NCBI GenBank assembly: GCA_002255935.1
Contig: NKIO01000022.1
Span: 1 to 47,775 of the forward strand
Reading direction: 5' to 3'
Origin: Comamonadaceae bacterium PBBC2
GTDB taxonomy: Bacteria; Pseudomonadota; Gammaproteobacteria; Burkholderiales; Burkholderiaceae_C
Length of the DNA: 47,775 bases
Shown here: positions 26,477 to 34,919 of the stretch, piece by piece
Layout of the letters: every line of letters starts with the position of its first letter
How positions within the stretch are numbered: position 1 is the first letter of the stretch
Program-made: the position numbers and the translations under genes
Notes under the pieces: generated by a model
Database searches by the model: none
What the model was told of the DNA's origin: nothing
The model's input: only the letters and a program-made list of their open reading frames with translations

Positions 26477-27268
26477 TCAATGTTCCTCACCCACTTCTTC
26501 ACTCACTTCTTCACCCAAGTAGGCCGCTTGCACGCTGGAGTCGGCGCGCACCACAGCGGGTGTGTCGCTGGCGATCACCTGGCCGTTGACCATCACCGTC
26601 AGGTGGTCGGCCAGGGTGAAGATCGCGTCGATGTCGTGCTCGACCAGCATCATGGCGTGGTCTTTTTTCAGGCGCAGCAAGAGCTGAACCATGCTTTCGG
26701 CCTCGGCCACGCCCATGCCGGCCAAGGGTTCATCCAGCAGCAGCACCACCGGCTCGGTGGCCAGCGTCATGGCGATTTCGAGTTGACGTTGTTCGCCGTG
26801 GCTGGCAGCACCGGCGATGGTTTGGCGGCGACCCTGCAAACCGGCCAACTCGATGGCGCGTTCGGCCCGCTCATTGACGGCCTTCAATTGGGATGCCTCA
26901 CGCAGCCAGCCCAGGGGGTTGAAGGGCGAAGGCTGCACCCGCGACTGCGCGGCCAGGCGCACGTTGTCCCAAACGCTGAAGGTGCGGAAGATGTTGGTCT
27001 TTTGGTAGCTGCGGCCCAAGCGGTGGCGCGAGATTTTCTCGGGCGACCAGCCGGTGATGTCGAGGCCGTCCAGGGTGATGGTGCCGCTGGTGGGCGGCAA
27101 GTCGCCCGAGAGCAAATTGGTCAATGTGGACTTGCCCGCGCCGTTGGGGCCGATCACCGCGTGGATCTGGCCCAACCACAAATCGACGTTGACATCGTTG
27201 ACGGCGGCCAGGCCGCCAAAGCGCTTGGTCAGCTGGCGAGCCGACAGCAGGGTTTGGCGTTCACTCAT
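26477..27268 (-). CDS. livG: Branched-chain amino-acid-type ABC transporter ATPase LivG
   Basis: 263 residues. Walker A is GPNGAGKST, the family-specific FRTFSVWDNVRLA segment follows the Q loop, then the signature SHGEQRQLEIAM, Walker B VVLLLDEPLAGM, and switch His in LVEHDID. The signature has HGEQ in place of SGGQ, which is normal for LivG. The C-terminus ends in an acidic repeat (GEEVSEEVGEEH) not typical of the family. The start overlaps the livM stop by 8 bp. Confidence 0.93.
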   Translation of the reverse strand: MSERQTLLSARQLTKRFGGLAAVNDVNVDLWLGQIHAVIGPNGAGKSTLTNLLSGDLPPTSGTITLDGLDITGWSPEKISRHRLGRSYQKTNIFRTFSVWDNVRLAAQSRVQPSPFNPLGWLREASQLKAVNERAERAIELAGLQGRRQTIAGAASHGEQRQLEIAMTLATEPVVLLLDEPLAGMGVAEAESMVQLLLRLKKDHAMMLVEHDIDAIFTLADHLTVMVNGQVIASDTPAVVRADSSVQAAYLGEEVSEEVGEEH

Positions 27269-28271
27269 GGTGCGCCTCCTTGCGTGCGAAGATGCTGGAG
27301 ATCAGGCGGGTGATCAGGCCCAAGATCCCTTTGGGGGCAAAGACGATCAAGGCCACGATGAAAAGGCCCATCCACATCTGCCAGTGTTTGCCGGTTTTGA
27401 ACGCGCCCAGATCGGGCAGGTCTTTGAAGACGTGCAGCAGCATTTCAAAACTGAAGGCCCCGATGATGGCCCCTGCAAAATTGCCCATGCCGCCCAAGAT
27501 GACCATCATGATGGCGTGCGCACTCATGTGAAAACCCATGAGCTCGGGGTTCACAAAACCGCTTTGTGCCGCCCAAAGGTAACCTGCCAAACCGGCCAGG
27601 GCCCCGGCCAAGGTGAAGGCGGCCAGCTTGTGGCTGAAAGCGCCAAAGCCCAAAGCCCGCATGCGGTGCTCGTTGACGCGGATGCCTGACAGCGCACGGC
27701 CAAAGGGACTCCACAGCAGGCGGCGCAAGAAGGCGTACACGCCCACCAGGCAGGCCAGGGTGAAGAAGTAAAACACCTGTTTGTTTTCCAGGTCGACCAG
27801 CACCGCATCGGGTTTGAAGTTGAGGAACAAACCGTCTGAGCCGCCCAGCGCCTTGTTGTCAAAGAACAGGAAGAACACCATTTGCGCAAAGGCCATGGTG
27901 ACCATGATGAAGTAGATGCCCTGCGTGCGCACCACCAGAAAACCAATGATGAGCGCGGCCAGCGCCGAGCCCCCCACGGCCAGCGGCAAGCTGGTGTAAA
28001 GGCTCACCGGTTCGCCCGATGGCGTCAAGAAAGCCAGCGCATAACCGGCGATGCCAAAGTAAGCCGCATGGCCCAGCGACACCAGGCCGGTGACGCCTTG
28101 CAAGAGGTCCAGGCTCATCGCGAAGATGGCCAGGATCATCATGCGGTTGACCATGTCGATGTAGAAGTTGGTGCCGACGAAAGGGAAGGCGATGAGGGCT
28201 GCCAGGCCCAGCACGAGCAGCAGCTGCACGCTGCGCGGCAAGATTTCCAGATGGGATTGGGGTGCGCTCAT
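27261..28271 (-). CDS. livM: Branched-chain amino-acid-type ABC permease LivM
   Basis: 336 residues, about eight to ten membrane helices. LivM hallmarks are LDLLQGVTGLVSLGHAAYFGIAGYA and the EAA-like loop SPFGRALSGIRVNEHRMRALGF, followed by GGMGNFAGAIIGAF. The start MSAPQSHLEILP at 28271 follows the livH stop by 7 nt; codons further upstream would overlap livH. Acts with LivH as the membrane channel. Confidence 0.93.
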   Translation of the reverse strand: MSAPQSHLEILPRSVQLLLVLGLAALIAFPFVGTNFYIDMVNRMMILAIFAMSLDLLQGVTGLVSLGHAAYFGIAGYALAFLTPSGEPVSLYTSLPLAVGGSALAALIIGFLVVRTQGIYFIMVTMAFAQMVFFLFFDNKALGGSDGLFLNFKPDAVLVDLENKQVFYFFTLACLVGVYAFLRRLLWSPFGRALSGIRVNEHRMRALGFGAFSHKLAAFTLAGALAGLAGYLWAAQSGFVNPELMGFHMSAHAIMMVILGGMGNFAGAIIGAFSFEMLLHVFKDLPDLGAFKTGKHWQMWMGLFIVALIVFAPKGILGLITRLISSIFARKEAHHE

Positions 28272-28278
28272 GATGGCC

Positions 28279-29142
28279 TCATTGTTTGAAAAGGCCTTCG
28301 GGCTTGTACAAAAGCACCGCGGCCATGAGCACATACACCAGCATCCCCGAGACTTGGGGCAGCAGGACTTTGCCAAAGGTGTCCACCAGACCCACCAGCA
28401 GCGCAGCGATCAAGGCGCCGCGCACCGAGCCGATGCCGCCAATGACCACAACCACAAAGCACATGATCAGCACTTGCGAGCCCATATTGGGGTAGACGCT
28501 GGAAATGGGTGCGGCGATCATGCCGGCAATGGAGGCCAAGCCCACGCCCAGCGCAAACACCACCGCGTGGATCAGGCTGATGTTCACACCCAGCGCTTCG
28601 GTCATTTCGTGGTTGAAAGCCCCCGCGCGGATCTTCATGCCCAAGCGGGTTTTCGAGATCAAGAGGTACAGGCCCAAAGCCAACAGCAGGCACACGCCCG
28701 ACATGAACAGGCGGTACACCGGATACGACAGCGTGTCGGTCAGCGCAATCGAGGCCGACAGGGCCTCAGGGATTGGCACACCGTGCACATCGTCGCCCCA
28801 GACCATGGAGCGCAGTTCTTCAAACACATAGATCAGGCCAAAGGTCAGCAGCACCTGGTCGAGGTGGTCGCGGTGGTAGAAGTGTTTGAACAGCAATTTC
28901 TCAAGCAAGAGGCCAAAGACCACCGACAGCACCGTGCCCACGATGATGGCCAGCGTGAAGCTGCCCAACATGCCCGACAAGGACCAGGCCAGAAAAGCGC
29001 CTAGCATGTAGAAGCTGCCATGCGCGAGGTTGACCACGCCCATGATGCCGAAGATCAGCGTGAGGCCAGCGGCCAGCATGAACAGCAGCAATCCGTACTG
29101 GACGCTGTTGAGCAGCTGGATGGAAAAATTGACGAGGTCCAT
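28279..29142 (-). CDS. livH: Branched-chain amino-acid-type ABC permease LivH
   Basis: 287 residues starting MDLVNFSIQLLNSVQYGLLLFMLAAGLTLIFGIMGVVNLAHGSFYMLGAF, the standard LivH opening. A loop of RAGAFNHEMTEALGVN type carries the ATPase contact. GGIGSVRGALIAALLVGLVDT near the C-terminus is also standard. Separated from livK by 92 bp, with no terminator seen between them. Confidence 0.94.
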   Translation of the reverse strand: MDLVNFSIQLLNSVQYGLLLFMLAAGLTLIFGIMGVVNLAHGSFYMLGAFLAWSLSGMLGSFTLAIIVGTVLSVVFGLLLEKLLFKHFYHRDHLDQVLLTFGLIYVFEELRSMVWGDDVHGVPIPEALSASIALTDTLSYPVYRLFMSGVCLLLALGLYLLISKTRLGMKIRAGAFNHEMTEALGVNISLIHAVVFALGVGLASIAGMIAAPISSVYPNMGSQVLIMCFVVVVIGGIGSVRGALIAALLVGLVDTFGKVLLPQVSGMLVYVLMAAVLLYKPEGLFKQ

Positions 29143-29234
29143 CGGGGAAGGTCTTTGTGAGGCAGGTGTGAAAACGGCGGAACCAGTCCGCCGTTCACGA
29201 GAAGGGCTTGCCGTTCAGACAGGCCCAGACAGGC

Positions 29235-30428
29235 TTACATCCGGCAGCCGGCGCCAGAGTCGGCCAGGGCTTTGGCGGCCACGCCGATGACTTTGTTTTC
29301 TTTGTTGGACACTTCGCGCAGGTAGATGTCTTGCACCGGGTTGTGGGCCTTGCTCATGGTCCACTTGCCACGGGGGCTGTCGATCACGGCCACTTCCATG
29401 GCTTTGATCATGTCGGCCTTTTTGCTGACATCGCCCTTGACCGCGTTGGCGCCCTGCACCAAGAGCAGGCCGGTGTCGTAGCCTTGAACGGCGTACACAT
29501 CGGGTTGCAACTTGAAGGTTTTGGCGTAGTTCAAGCGGAACTCTTTGTTGCGCTTGGTTTCGATGCCGTCACCGTAGTGCAGTGTGGTGAGCACGCCGTC
29601 GGCTGCGGGGCCCGCGGCATCGAGCACGCCTTCGGTCAGGAAGCCCGAGCCGTACAGTGGGATCTTGCCCTTCAGACCCGCAGCAGCGTAGTCCTTGAGG
29701 AATTTGGCCGCGCCACCACCGGCAAAGAAGCAGGCCACGGCATCGGGTTTGAGTGCGGCGATTTCGGTCAGCAAAGCTTGGAACTCGACGTTGGGGAAGG
29801 GCAGGCCCAATTCCTTGACGATGGTGCCGCCTGCCTTGGTGTAGCTTTCTTTGAAGCCTTCAAAGGCTTCGTCGCCCGCGGCGTACTTCCAGGTGATCCA
29901 GACGGCCTTTTTGTGGCCGCGCTTGACCATGGCTTCGCCCAGCGCCATGGTGGGCTGGCTGTTGGAAAAGCTGGTGCGGAACACGTTGGGGGCGCACTGG
30001 GCCCGGGTGGCAATGTGCACGCCTGCATTGGGGATCAAACTGATCACGCCGCTGTCGCGGGCCACTTTGTGGATGCCCATTTGCACGCCCGAGTGGACGG
30101 TGCCGATCAGCACATCGACCTTGTCGCGTTGCACCAGTTTGTTGGCGTTTTCGATGGCTTTGGAGGGCTCGGATTCGTCATCGACCTTGAACCATTCGAT
30201 CTCACGACCGCCGAGCTTGCCGCCTTGCTCGTTGATGGCCATGCGCACACCGTTTTCGATGGCCACGCCCAGTTGGGCAAAAGTGCCGGTGTAGGGCAGC
30301 ATAAAGCCGACGCGGATTTTGCCGGTTTGGGCCAGTGCGCTTGGGGGCAGCAAAAGGCCGGTGGATGCAGCGCCTACAAGGGCGGCACCTTGGCTGAGCA
30401 TTTGGCGGCGGGATGTTGGGTGGGTCAT
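29235..30428 (-). CDS. livK: ABC transporter substrate-binding protein (LivK/HmgK type)
   Basis: 397 residues. The N-terminus has an SRRQML motif and hydrophobic stretch (GAALVGAASTGLLLPPSALA), so export by Tat or Sec. The periplasmic binding fold of type I follows: IRVGFMLPYTGTFAQLG, IGTVHSGVQMGIHKVA, and VWITWKYAAGDEAFEGF. The sequence is nearer to Peripla_BP_6 proteins that bind aromatic acids, urea/amide or organic acids than to true leucine-binding LivK, so the ligand is uncertain and the symbol is used loosely. GGAGA lies 8 nt before the ATG. Confidence 0.88.
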   Translation of the reverse strand: MTHPTSRRQMLSQGAALVGAASTGLLLPPSALAQTGKIRVGFMLPYTGTFAQLGVAIENGVRMAINEQGGKLGGREIEWFKVDDESEPSKAIENANKLVQRDKVDVLIGTVHSGVQMGIHKVARDSGVISLIPNAGVHIATRAQCAPNVFRTSFSNSQPTMALGEAMVKRGHKKAVWITWKYAAGDEAFEGFKESYTKAGGTIVKELGLPFPNVEFQALLTEIAALKPDAVACFFAGGGAAKFLKDYAAAGLKGKIPLYGSGFLTEGVLDAAGPAADGVLTTLHYGDGIETKRNKEFRLNYAKTFKLQPDVYAVQGYDTGLLLVQGANAVKGDVSKKADMIKAMEVAVIDSPRGKWTMSKAHNPVQDIYLREVSNKENKVIGVAAKALADSGAGCRM

Positions 30429-30508
30429 TTCAAAAGTCTCCAGGTCATGCAAATCAAGGGGGCGTCAGCCAGATCAAGGTGTGCGCAAGCAAAGCATAGC
30501 GGAGGAAA

Positions 30509-30527
30509 AATGCTTGCATCATGCATT
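30509..30527. promoter_or_regulatory. Palindrome upstream of livK, possible operator
   Basis: TGCAT-C-ATGCA (30515-30525) is a perfect 11-bp palindrome. It is nested in a wider inverted repeat AATGC (30509-30513) / GCATT (30523-30527). It lies about 80-100 bp upstream of the livK ATG, where a regulator could act. The protein that would bind is unknown. Confidence 0.35.
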
Positions 30528-30588
30528 ATGTTGCACAGGGCGCATGGCTTGACCTAAGGGGATTCCCCAGTTTGGGGACAAGAGATGC

Positions 30589-30609
30589 AAAAAAACGCAT
30601 CTTTGATGC
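30589..30609 (-). terminator. Terminator after tRNA-Arg
   Basis: On the minus strand GCATC / GATGC with a 3-nt loop is followed by G and a run of seven T. It lies 30 nt downstream of the tRNA-Arg CCA end. Confidence 0.65.
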
Positions 30610-30638
30610 CGTGGGCCGGCGACTGGTGCGGGGGGATT

Positions 30639-30715
30639 TGGCCTGTCCGACAGGAATCGAACCTGTGACCCACAGCTTAGAAGGCTGTTGCTCTATCCAA
30701 CTGAGCTACGGACAG
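30639..30715 (-). tRNA. tRNA-Arg (anticodon TCT)
   Basis: The full cloverleaf is readable on the minus strand. The acceptor stem is CTGTCCG / CGGACAG. The D arm is GCTC...GAGC. The anticodon arm is ACAGC-CTTCTAA-GCTGT with TCT at the anticodon. There is a 5-nt variable loop and a T arm ACAGG-TTCGATT-CCTGT. CCA is encoded. It reads AGA codons, rare in this GC-rich genome. Confidence 0.96.
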
Positions 30716-30720
30716 TTGTA

Positions 30721-30746
30721 AAAACAAAAAAGGCCCTGACGGGCCT
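30721..30746 (-). terminator. Terminator-like hairpin between the two tRNA genes
   Basis: AGGCCC / GGGCCT with a 4-nt loop (30731-30746) is followed on the minus strand by TTTTTT-G-TTTT. It is a textbook intrinsic terminator for tRNA-Pro, yet ends only about 6 nt before the tRNA-Arg gene. Confidence 0.75.
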
Positions 30747-30779
30747 TTGATGTTCAGTGCCCTCACGGGTCTTGAGAAA

Positions 30780-30856
30780 TGGTCGGAGCGGCGGGATTCG
30801 AACTCGCGACCCTCTGCTCCCAAAGCAGATGCGCTACCAGGCTGCGCTACGCTCCG
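30780..30856 (-). tRNA. tRNA-Pro (anticodon TGG)
   Basis: Minus-strand cloverleaf. The acceptor stem is CGGAGCG / CGCTCCG, with an encoded A-CCA end. The anticodon arm is TCTGC-TTTGGGA-GCAGA with TGG. The T arm GCGAG-TTCGAAT-CCCGC is present. A TAGAAT hexamer 10 nt upstream (30871-30866) could be its -10 element. Confidence 0.96.
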
Positions 30857-30881
30857 ACTGCGCTTATTCTAACCAGCAAAT

Positions 30882-30902
30882 GCCCCCATCTTGGCTGGGG
30901 GC
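30882..30902 (-). terminator. Probable terminator of the GST gene
   Basis: GCCCCC / GGGGGC with a 9-nt loop starts 10 nt after the stop of the GST gene on the minus strand and is followed by ATTTG. The T tract is short. Confidence 0.5.
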
Positions 30903-30912
30903 TCAAAAAACT

Positions 30913-31605
30913 TCAGCGTTTTTTGTACTGCGAAGCACCAAACAGGGCCTTTTTGGCCTTGTCGTCCAGCAAAGGTTTGCGCACATCGGCCAGAACCTGC
31001 ACGGCTTTTTGCACCGCGGGGCGCTCAGCGATGCGGTCAAACCAGGCTTTGACGTGTGGGAAGTCGGCCCAATCGATGCCCTGGTTTTGCCAGCTGCGCA
31101 GCCAAGGGAAGATGGCCATGTCGGCCACCGAGTAGTCGCCGCCCGCGATCCAGTCGTGGGTTTGGAGCTGTTTGTCCAGCACGCCGTACAGGCGCTTGGC
31201 TTCGTTGGTGTAGCGGTTGATGCCGTATTCGATTTTCTCGGGGGCATAGATGCGAAAGTGGTGAGCCTGTCCCAACATCGGGCCCAAGCCGCCCATCTGG
31301 AACATCAGCCATTGCAGCACGTCGTATTTGGCGCGGTCACTTGGCGGCAAGAACCTCCCGGTTTTGGCCGCCAGATACAGCAAGATGGCGCCCGATTCGA
31401 ACAAGGCGATGGGTTTGCCGTCTGGCCCATCCGAGTCCACCAGGGCGGGAATTTTGTTGTTGGGGCTGATCTTGAGGAAGGCTGGCTTGAACTGGTCGCC
31501 GGTGCCGATGTTGATGGCATGGACCTTGTAGGGCAGGCCGCACTCCTCGAGCATGATGTGGATTTTGTGGCCATTGGGTGTGGGCCAGGTGTACAGATCG
31601 ATCAT
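30913..31605 (-). CDS. Glutathione S-transferase family protein (YfcG/YghU-like)
   Basis: 230 residues. The N-terminal thioredoxin-like domain MIDLYTWPTPNGHKIHIMLEECGLPY and NNKIPALVDSDG...LFESGAILLYLA gives the glutathione site (Pro-Ala-Leu-Val and Glu-Ser-Gly). The C-terminal helical domain includes GGDYSVADMAIFPWL. TPNGHK is the signature of the Nu-class disulfide-bond oxidoreductases YfcG and YghU, so it probably acts on disulfides or peroxides rather than drug conjugation. It starts about 40 nt after the upstream terminator, so it has its own promoter. Confidence 0.9.
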   Translation of the reverse strand: MIDLYTWPTPNGHKIHIMLEECGLPYKVHAINIGTGDQFKPAFLKISPNNKIPALVDSDGPDGKPIALFESGAILLYLAAKTGRFLPPSDRAKYDVLQWLMFQMGGLGPMLGQAHHFRIYAPEKIEYGINRYTNEAKRLYGVLDKQLQTHDWIAGGDYSVADMAIFPWLRSWQNQGIDWADFPHVKAWFDRIAERPAVQKAVQVLADVRKPLLDDKAKKALFGASQYKKR

Positions 31606-31646
31606 GGGTTCAGGCTTTCCAAAGAGGTCAAAAGGGGGATGATCGC

Positions 31647-31686
31647 AAAAAAACGGCCTGCCACACCGATGTGCAACAGGCCGTTT
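31647..31686 (-). terminator. Rho-independent terminator after the acyl-CoA dehydrogenase
   Basis: AAACGGCCTG (31651-31660) and CAGGCCGTTT (31677-31686) form a 10-bp stem. On the minus strand a run of seven T follows. It ends the acyl-CoA dehydrogenase transcript. Confidence 0.8.
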
Positions 31687-31706
31687 TGTGCGGGGCTTGT
31701 GGTGAA

Positions 31707-32966
31707 TCAGCTGCCGCGTGTGACCGGCATGTCCACTTCGCCGGGCATGAGCAGGTGCTTGGCCAGCTCCAGCTTGGCCAGCGAGTTGCGGTGCACCTCG
31801 TCTGGACCGTCGGCCAGGCGCAGAGTGCGCTGGTGGGCGTAGGCATAGGCCAGCGGGAAGTCTTGCGACACGCCGCCGCCGCCGTGGGCTTGGATGGCCC
31901 AGTCGATGATTTGGCAAGCCATTTGCGGAGCCACGATCTTGATCATGGCGATCTCGGCCTTGGCGACCTTGTTGCCCACGGTGTCCATCATGTAAGCGGC
32001 TTTGAGCGTCAACAGACGAGCTTGCTCGATCATGCAGCGGGCTTCGGCGATGCGCTCTTGCCAGACGGTCTGACGGGCCACCTCACGGCCAAAGGCCACA
32101 CGGCTGTTCAGGCGCTTGCACATCAATTCCAGCGCACGTTCTGCGCAGCCAATGGTGCGCATGCAGTGGTGAATGCGTCCAGGGCCAAGGCGACCTTGGG
32201 CGATTTCGAAACCACGGCCTTCACCGAGCAGCAAGTTGCTGGCCGGCACGCGCACGTTTTTCAGGATCACTTCCATGTGGCCGTGGGGGGCGTCGTCATA
32301 ACCGAACACCGACAAGGCGCGCACCACGGTGACGCCAGGGCTGTTGGCGGGCACGACGATCATCGATTGCTGTTCGTGGCGACCGGCATCGGGATTGGTC
32401 TTGCCCATGACGATGTACACGGCGCAACGTGGGTCGCCGGCACCGGACGACCACCACTTGCGGCCATTGATGACGTAGTCGTCGCCATCGCGGCGAATCT
32501 CGCATTCGATGTTGGTGGCATCCGAGGAGGCCACATCGGGTTCTGTCATCAAGAAGGCCGAGCGGATTTCGCCGCGCAGCAGGGGCTCGAGCCACTCGTC
32601 TTTGAGCGCTTCGCTGGCATAGCGCTCCAGCGTTTCCATGTTGCCGGTGTCGGGTGCCGAGCAGTTGAAGATCTCAGCGGCAAAAGGCACGCGGCCCATG
32701 ATTTCGCAAAGCGGTGCGTACTCGAGGTTCGACAGGCCTTGCGGTGCACGCTTGGACTTGGGCAGGAACAGGTTCCACAGACCGGCGGCTTGGGCTTTGG
32801 GCTTGAGCTCTTCCACGATCTTGGTGGGAATCCAGGCGTTGCCTTTGGCGCGGTTTTCAGCGATCTCTTCGAAGAACCTCGCTTCGTTGGGGTAAATGTG
32901 TTCGTCCATGAATGCCAGCAATCGGGCCTGCATGTCTTTGACCTTGGGGGTGTATTCAAAATCCAT
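31707..32966 (-). CDS. Acyl-CoA dehydrogenase, ACAD10/11-like
   Basis: 419 residues with a FAD-dependent acyl-CoA dehydrogenase layout: an N-terminal helical domain, the middle beta domain ([32 protein letters not shown]), and a C-terminal four-helix bundle ([56 protein letters not shown]). The [11 protein letters not shown] and GRIHHCMR segments are typical of the ACAD10/11 and LvaC subgroup. AAGGAG precedes the ATG. The next gene upstream encodes an APH-fold kinase; in vertebrate ACAD10/11 the two domains are fused. The pair suggests removal of a 4-hydroxyl group from 4-hydroxyacyl-CoA. Confidence 0.92.
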   Translation of the reverse strand: MDFEYTPKVKDMQARLLAFMDEHIYPNEARFFEEIAENRAKGNAWIPTKIVEELKPKAQAAGLWNLFLPKSKRAPQGLSNLEYAPLCEIMGRVPFAAEIFNCSAPDTGNMETLERYASEALKDEWLEPLLRGEIRSAFLMTEPDVASSDATNIECEIRRDGDDYVINGRKWWSSGAGDPRCAVYIVMGKTNPDAGRHEQQSMIVVPANSPGVTVVRALSVFGYDDAPHGHMEVILKNVRVPASNLLLGEGRGFEIAQGRLGPGRIHHCMRTIGCAERALELMCKRLNSRVAFGREVARQTVWQERIAEARCMIEQARLLTLKAAYMMDTVGNKVAKAEIAMIKIVAPQMACQIIDWAIQAHGGGGVSQDFPLAYAYAHQRTLRLADGPDEVHRNSLAKLELAKHLLMPGEVDMPVTRGS

Positions 32967-33008
32967 GGTCTGTCTCCTTGAAGTGAGGGGCGGGTGAAAA
33001 AAAGGTCA

Positions 33009-34094
33009 TCAGGCTTGGCAGGCGAATTGCCAGGCCAGCTCGGCCATGGGCCGTGCGCCGGCGCCAGATGTTTTGGCTTGATCGCTCGATGCGGTGCCGT
33101 CTTCGACACGCTTGGCGATGCCTTGCAAGATGGCCGCGATGCGGAACATGTTGTAGGCCAGGTAAAAGTTCCAGTCCTTGGCCAAAGCCTCGGGGGTGGT
33201 GAAACCGGTGCGCTCGCAATAGCGGCGGATGTATTCGGCTTCGGACGGAATGCCCAAAGCCGCAAAGTCCAGGCCGCCGATGCCGCGGAATGTGCCGGGC
33301 TTGATGTGCCAGGCCATGCAGTGGTAGCTGAAGTCGGCCAGCGGGTGGCCCAAGGTGGACAGCTCCCAGTCGAGAACGGCAAGGACGCGCGCTTCTGAGC
33401 CGTGGAACATCAGGTTGTCCAGTCGGTAGTCGCCGTGCACGATGCTCACCAGTGAGTCGTCTTTGGCGCTGGCTGGGATGTGCTCGGGCAACCAGGCCAT
33501 CAGCTTGTCCATCTCGGGGATGGCTTGGGTGATGGAGGCGACGTATTGCTTGCTCCAGCGGCCAATTTGGCGCTCGATGTAGTTGCCGGGTTTGCCGTAG
33601 CTGGCCAGACCTTGCTTGGCGAAATCGACCTTGTGCAAGGCGGCCATGACGCGGTTCATTTCGTCGTAGATCGCGCCACGCTCAGCCGTGCTCATGCCGG
33701 GCAGGGACTGGTCCCACAGCACACGGCCCTGCACAAATTCCATCACATAAAAGGCGCGGCCGATGATGGACTCGTCGTCGCACAGCACATGCATTTGGGC
33801 CACGGGCACATCGGTGCCGTGCAAGCCTTGCATCACGGCAAATTCGCGCTCGATGGCATGCGCCGAGGGCAGCAGCTTGGCCACGGGGCCAGGCTTGGCA
33901 CGCATCACGTATTGCCTGCTTGGCGTGATGAGCTTGTAGGTGGGGTTGGACTGGCCGCCCTTGAACATTTCCACGCTCAATGGGCCAGCAAAGCCAGGCA
34001 GCTTGGCGGCGAGCCAAGCTTCCAAGGCCGAGATGTCGAAGGCGTGGGAGCCCGTGACAGGCCGGGTCCCCACGAAATGATCAAAAGCACTCAT
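33009..34094 (-). CDS. APH-family phosphotransferase (ACAD10/11 N-domain or LvaA-like)
   Basis: 361 residues with the aminoglycoside-phosphotransferase/choline-kinase fold. The nucleotide site has a likely Lys67 (VMRAKPG). The Brenner motif is HGDYRLDN (His220, Asp222, Asp226, Asn227), and the metal-binding Asp242 lies in VLDWELSTLGHPLADF. It lacks features of drug-resistance APHs. Its closest types are the kinase domain of ACAD10/11 and LvaA, which phosphorylate 4-hydroxyacyl-CoA. It lies 42 bp upstream of the dehydrogenase gene on the same strand, so one operon is likely. Confidence 0.9.
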   Translation of the reverse strand: MSAFDHFVGTRPVTGSHAFDISALEAWLAAKLPGFAGPLSVEMFKGGQSNPTYKLITPSRQYVMRAKPGPVAKLLPSAHAIEREFAVMQGLHGTDVPVAQMHVLCDDESIIGRAFYVMEFVQGRVLWDQSLPGMSTAERGAIYDEMNRVMAALHKVDFAKQGLASYGKPGNYIERQIGRWSKQYVASITQAIPEMDKLMAWLPEHIPASAKDDSLVSIVHGDYRLDNLMFHGSEARVLAVLDWELSTLGHPLADFSYHCMAWHIKPGTFRGIGGLDFAALGIPSEAEYIRRYCERTGFTTPEALAKDWNFYLAYNMFRIAAILQGIAKRVEDGTASSDQAKTSGAGARPMAELAWQFACQA

Positions 34095-34143
34095 GGGGCA
34101 CCCGTTTCCGCTGCTTTCAGCGGTGATTGAAAAGAAAGGCGGT

Positions 34144-34863
34144 TCAGTGATCCGCGTTCACGATGGCCAACAAGCCCTCGCGGTCCAACACAACCAGACC
34201 ACCCGGCTCGATGCGGATGATGTGCTCGCGTTCCATTTGTTTGAGTTCCTGGTTGACCCGCTGGCGCGATGCGCCCAGCAGCTGCGCCAGTTCTTCCTGC
34301 GCCAGTTGCAAACTGATCCGAATGGCTTTGGCATCCGACAAGCTGGGCGTGCCGTAGCTGCGCAGCAAGTGGTTGAGTTGCTTGGCCAGTCGTGCACGCA
34401 GTGGCAAGGTGTTGAGGTCTTCCACCAAACCGTAGAGCTGGCGAATGCGACGCGATTGCAAGCGCAGCATCGCTTCGGCGAACTCCACGTGTTGCGACAA
34501 GATTTTCTTGAAGTCGGCCTTGGCCACATTCAAAGTGGTGGTCTCGCCGTGCGCGTAACAGTCGTGCGTGCGGCGATCCCCGTCGAAGATCGACACATCG
34601 CCAAACCAGATGCCCGGCTCCACATAGGTCAAAGTGATTTGCTTGCCCGAGACCGAGGTCGAGCTCACGCGCACCGCACCCTTGGCGCAGGCGATCCACT
34701 GCTCGGGCGGATCGCCCCGAGCAGCGAGCATGTCGCCGTCCTTGAATCGTTTGACGTAAGCGCATCGAAGTATGTCGTGCCGAAGCGATGGTGAAAGGGT
34801 TGAAAACCAGCGACCGTTGTTGATCGCTTCTCTTTCTTCCATTGTCAGAATGGGTTCGTCCAT
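34144..34863 (-). CDS. Crp/Fnr-family transcriptional regulator
   Basis: 239 residues. The cyclic-nucleotide-binding fold spans about residues 20-130 (FKDGDMLAARGDPPEQWIACAKGAVRV, YVEPGIWFGDVSIFDGDRRTHDCYAHGETTTLNVAK), followed by a dimer helix and a winged HTH (SLQLAQEELAQLLGASRQRVNQELKQMEREHII). No N-terminal Cys cluster is present, so it is not an oxygen-sensing Fnr. The Arg/Ser pair of the cAMP pocket is not obvious, so the ligand is unknown. It sits inside the CoA cluster and may control it. The start at 34863 gives MDEPILTMEE; upstream codons lie over the spacer. Confidence 0.88.
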   Translation of the reverse strand: MDEPILTMEEREAINNGRWFSTLSPSLRHDILRCAYVKRFKDGDMLAARGDPPEQWIACAKGAVRVSSTSVSGKQITLTYVEPGIWFGDVSIFDGDRRTHDCYAHGETTTLNVAKADFKKILSQHVEFAEAMLRLQSRRIRQLYGLVEDLNTLPLRARLAKQLNHLLRSYGTPSLSDAKAIRISLQLAQEELAQLLGASRQRVNQELKQMEREHIIRIEPGGLVVLDREGLLAIVNADH

Positions 34864-34919
34864 GGGCTGTCTTTTCAGTGACTGGTAATGGGATTTTTGT
34901 CGCCTGGGGGACCAGGCGA

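Noticed and set aside
29208..30557. Plus-strand frame of 449 codons over livK
   Set aside because: Shadow of a well-supported ABC binding-protein gene; no motifs.
31578..32981. Plus-strand frame of 467 codons over the acyl-CoA dehydrogenase gene
   Set aside because: Antisense to a gene with full family signatures; composition is not protein-like.
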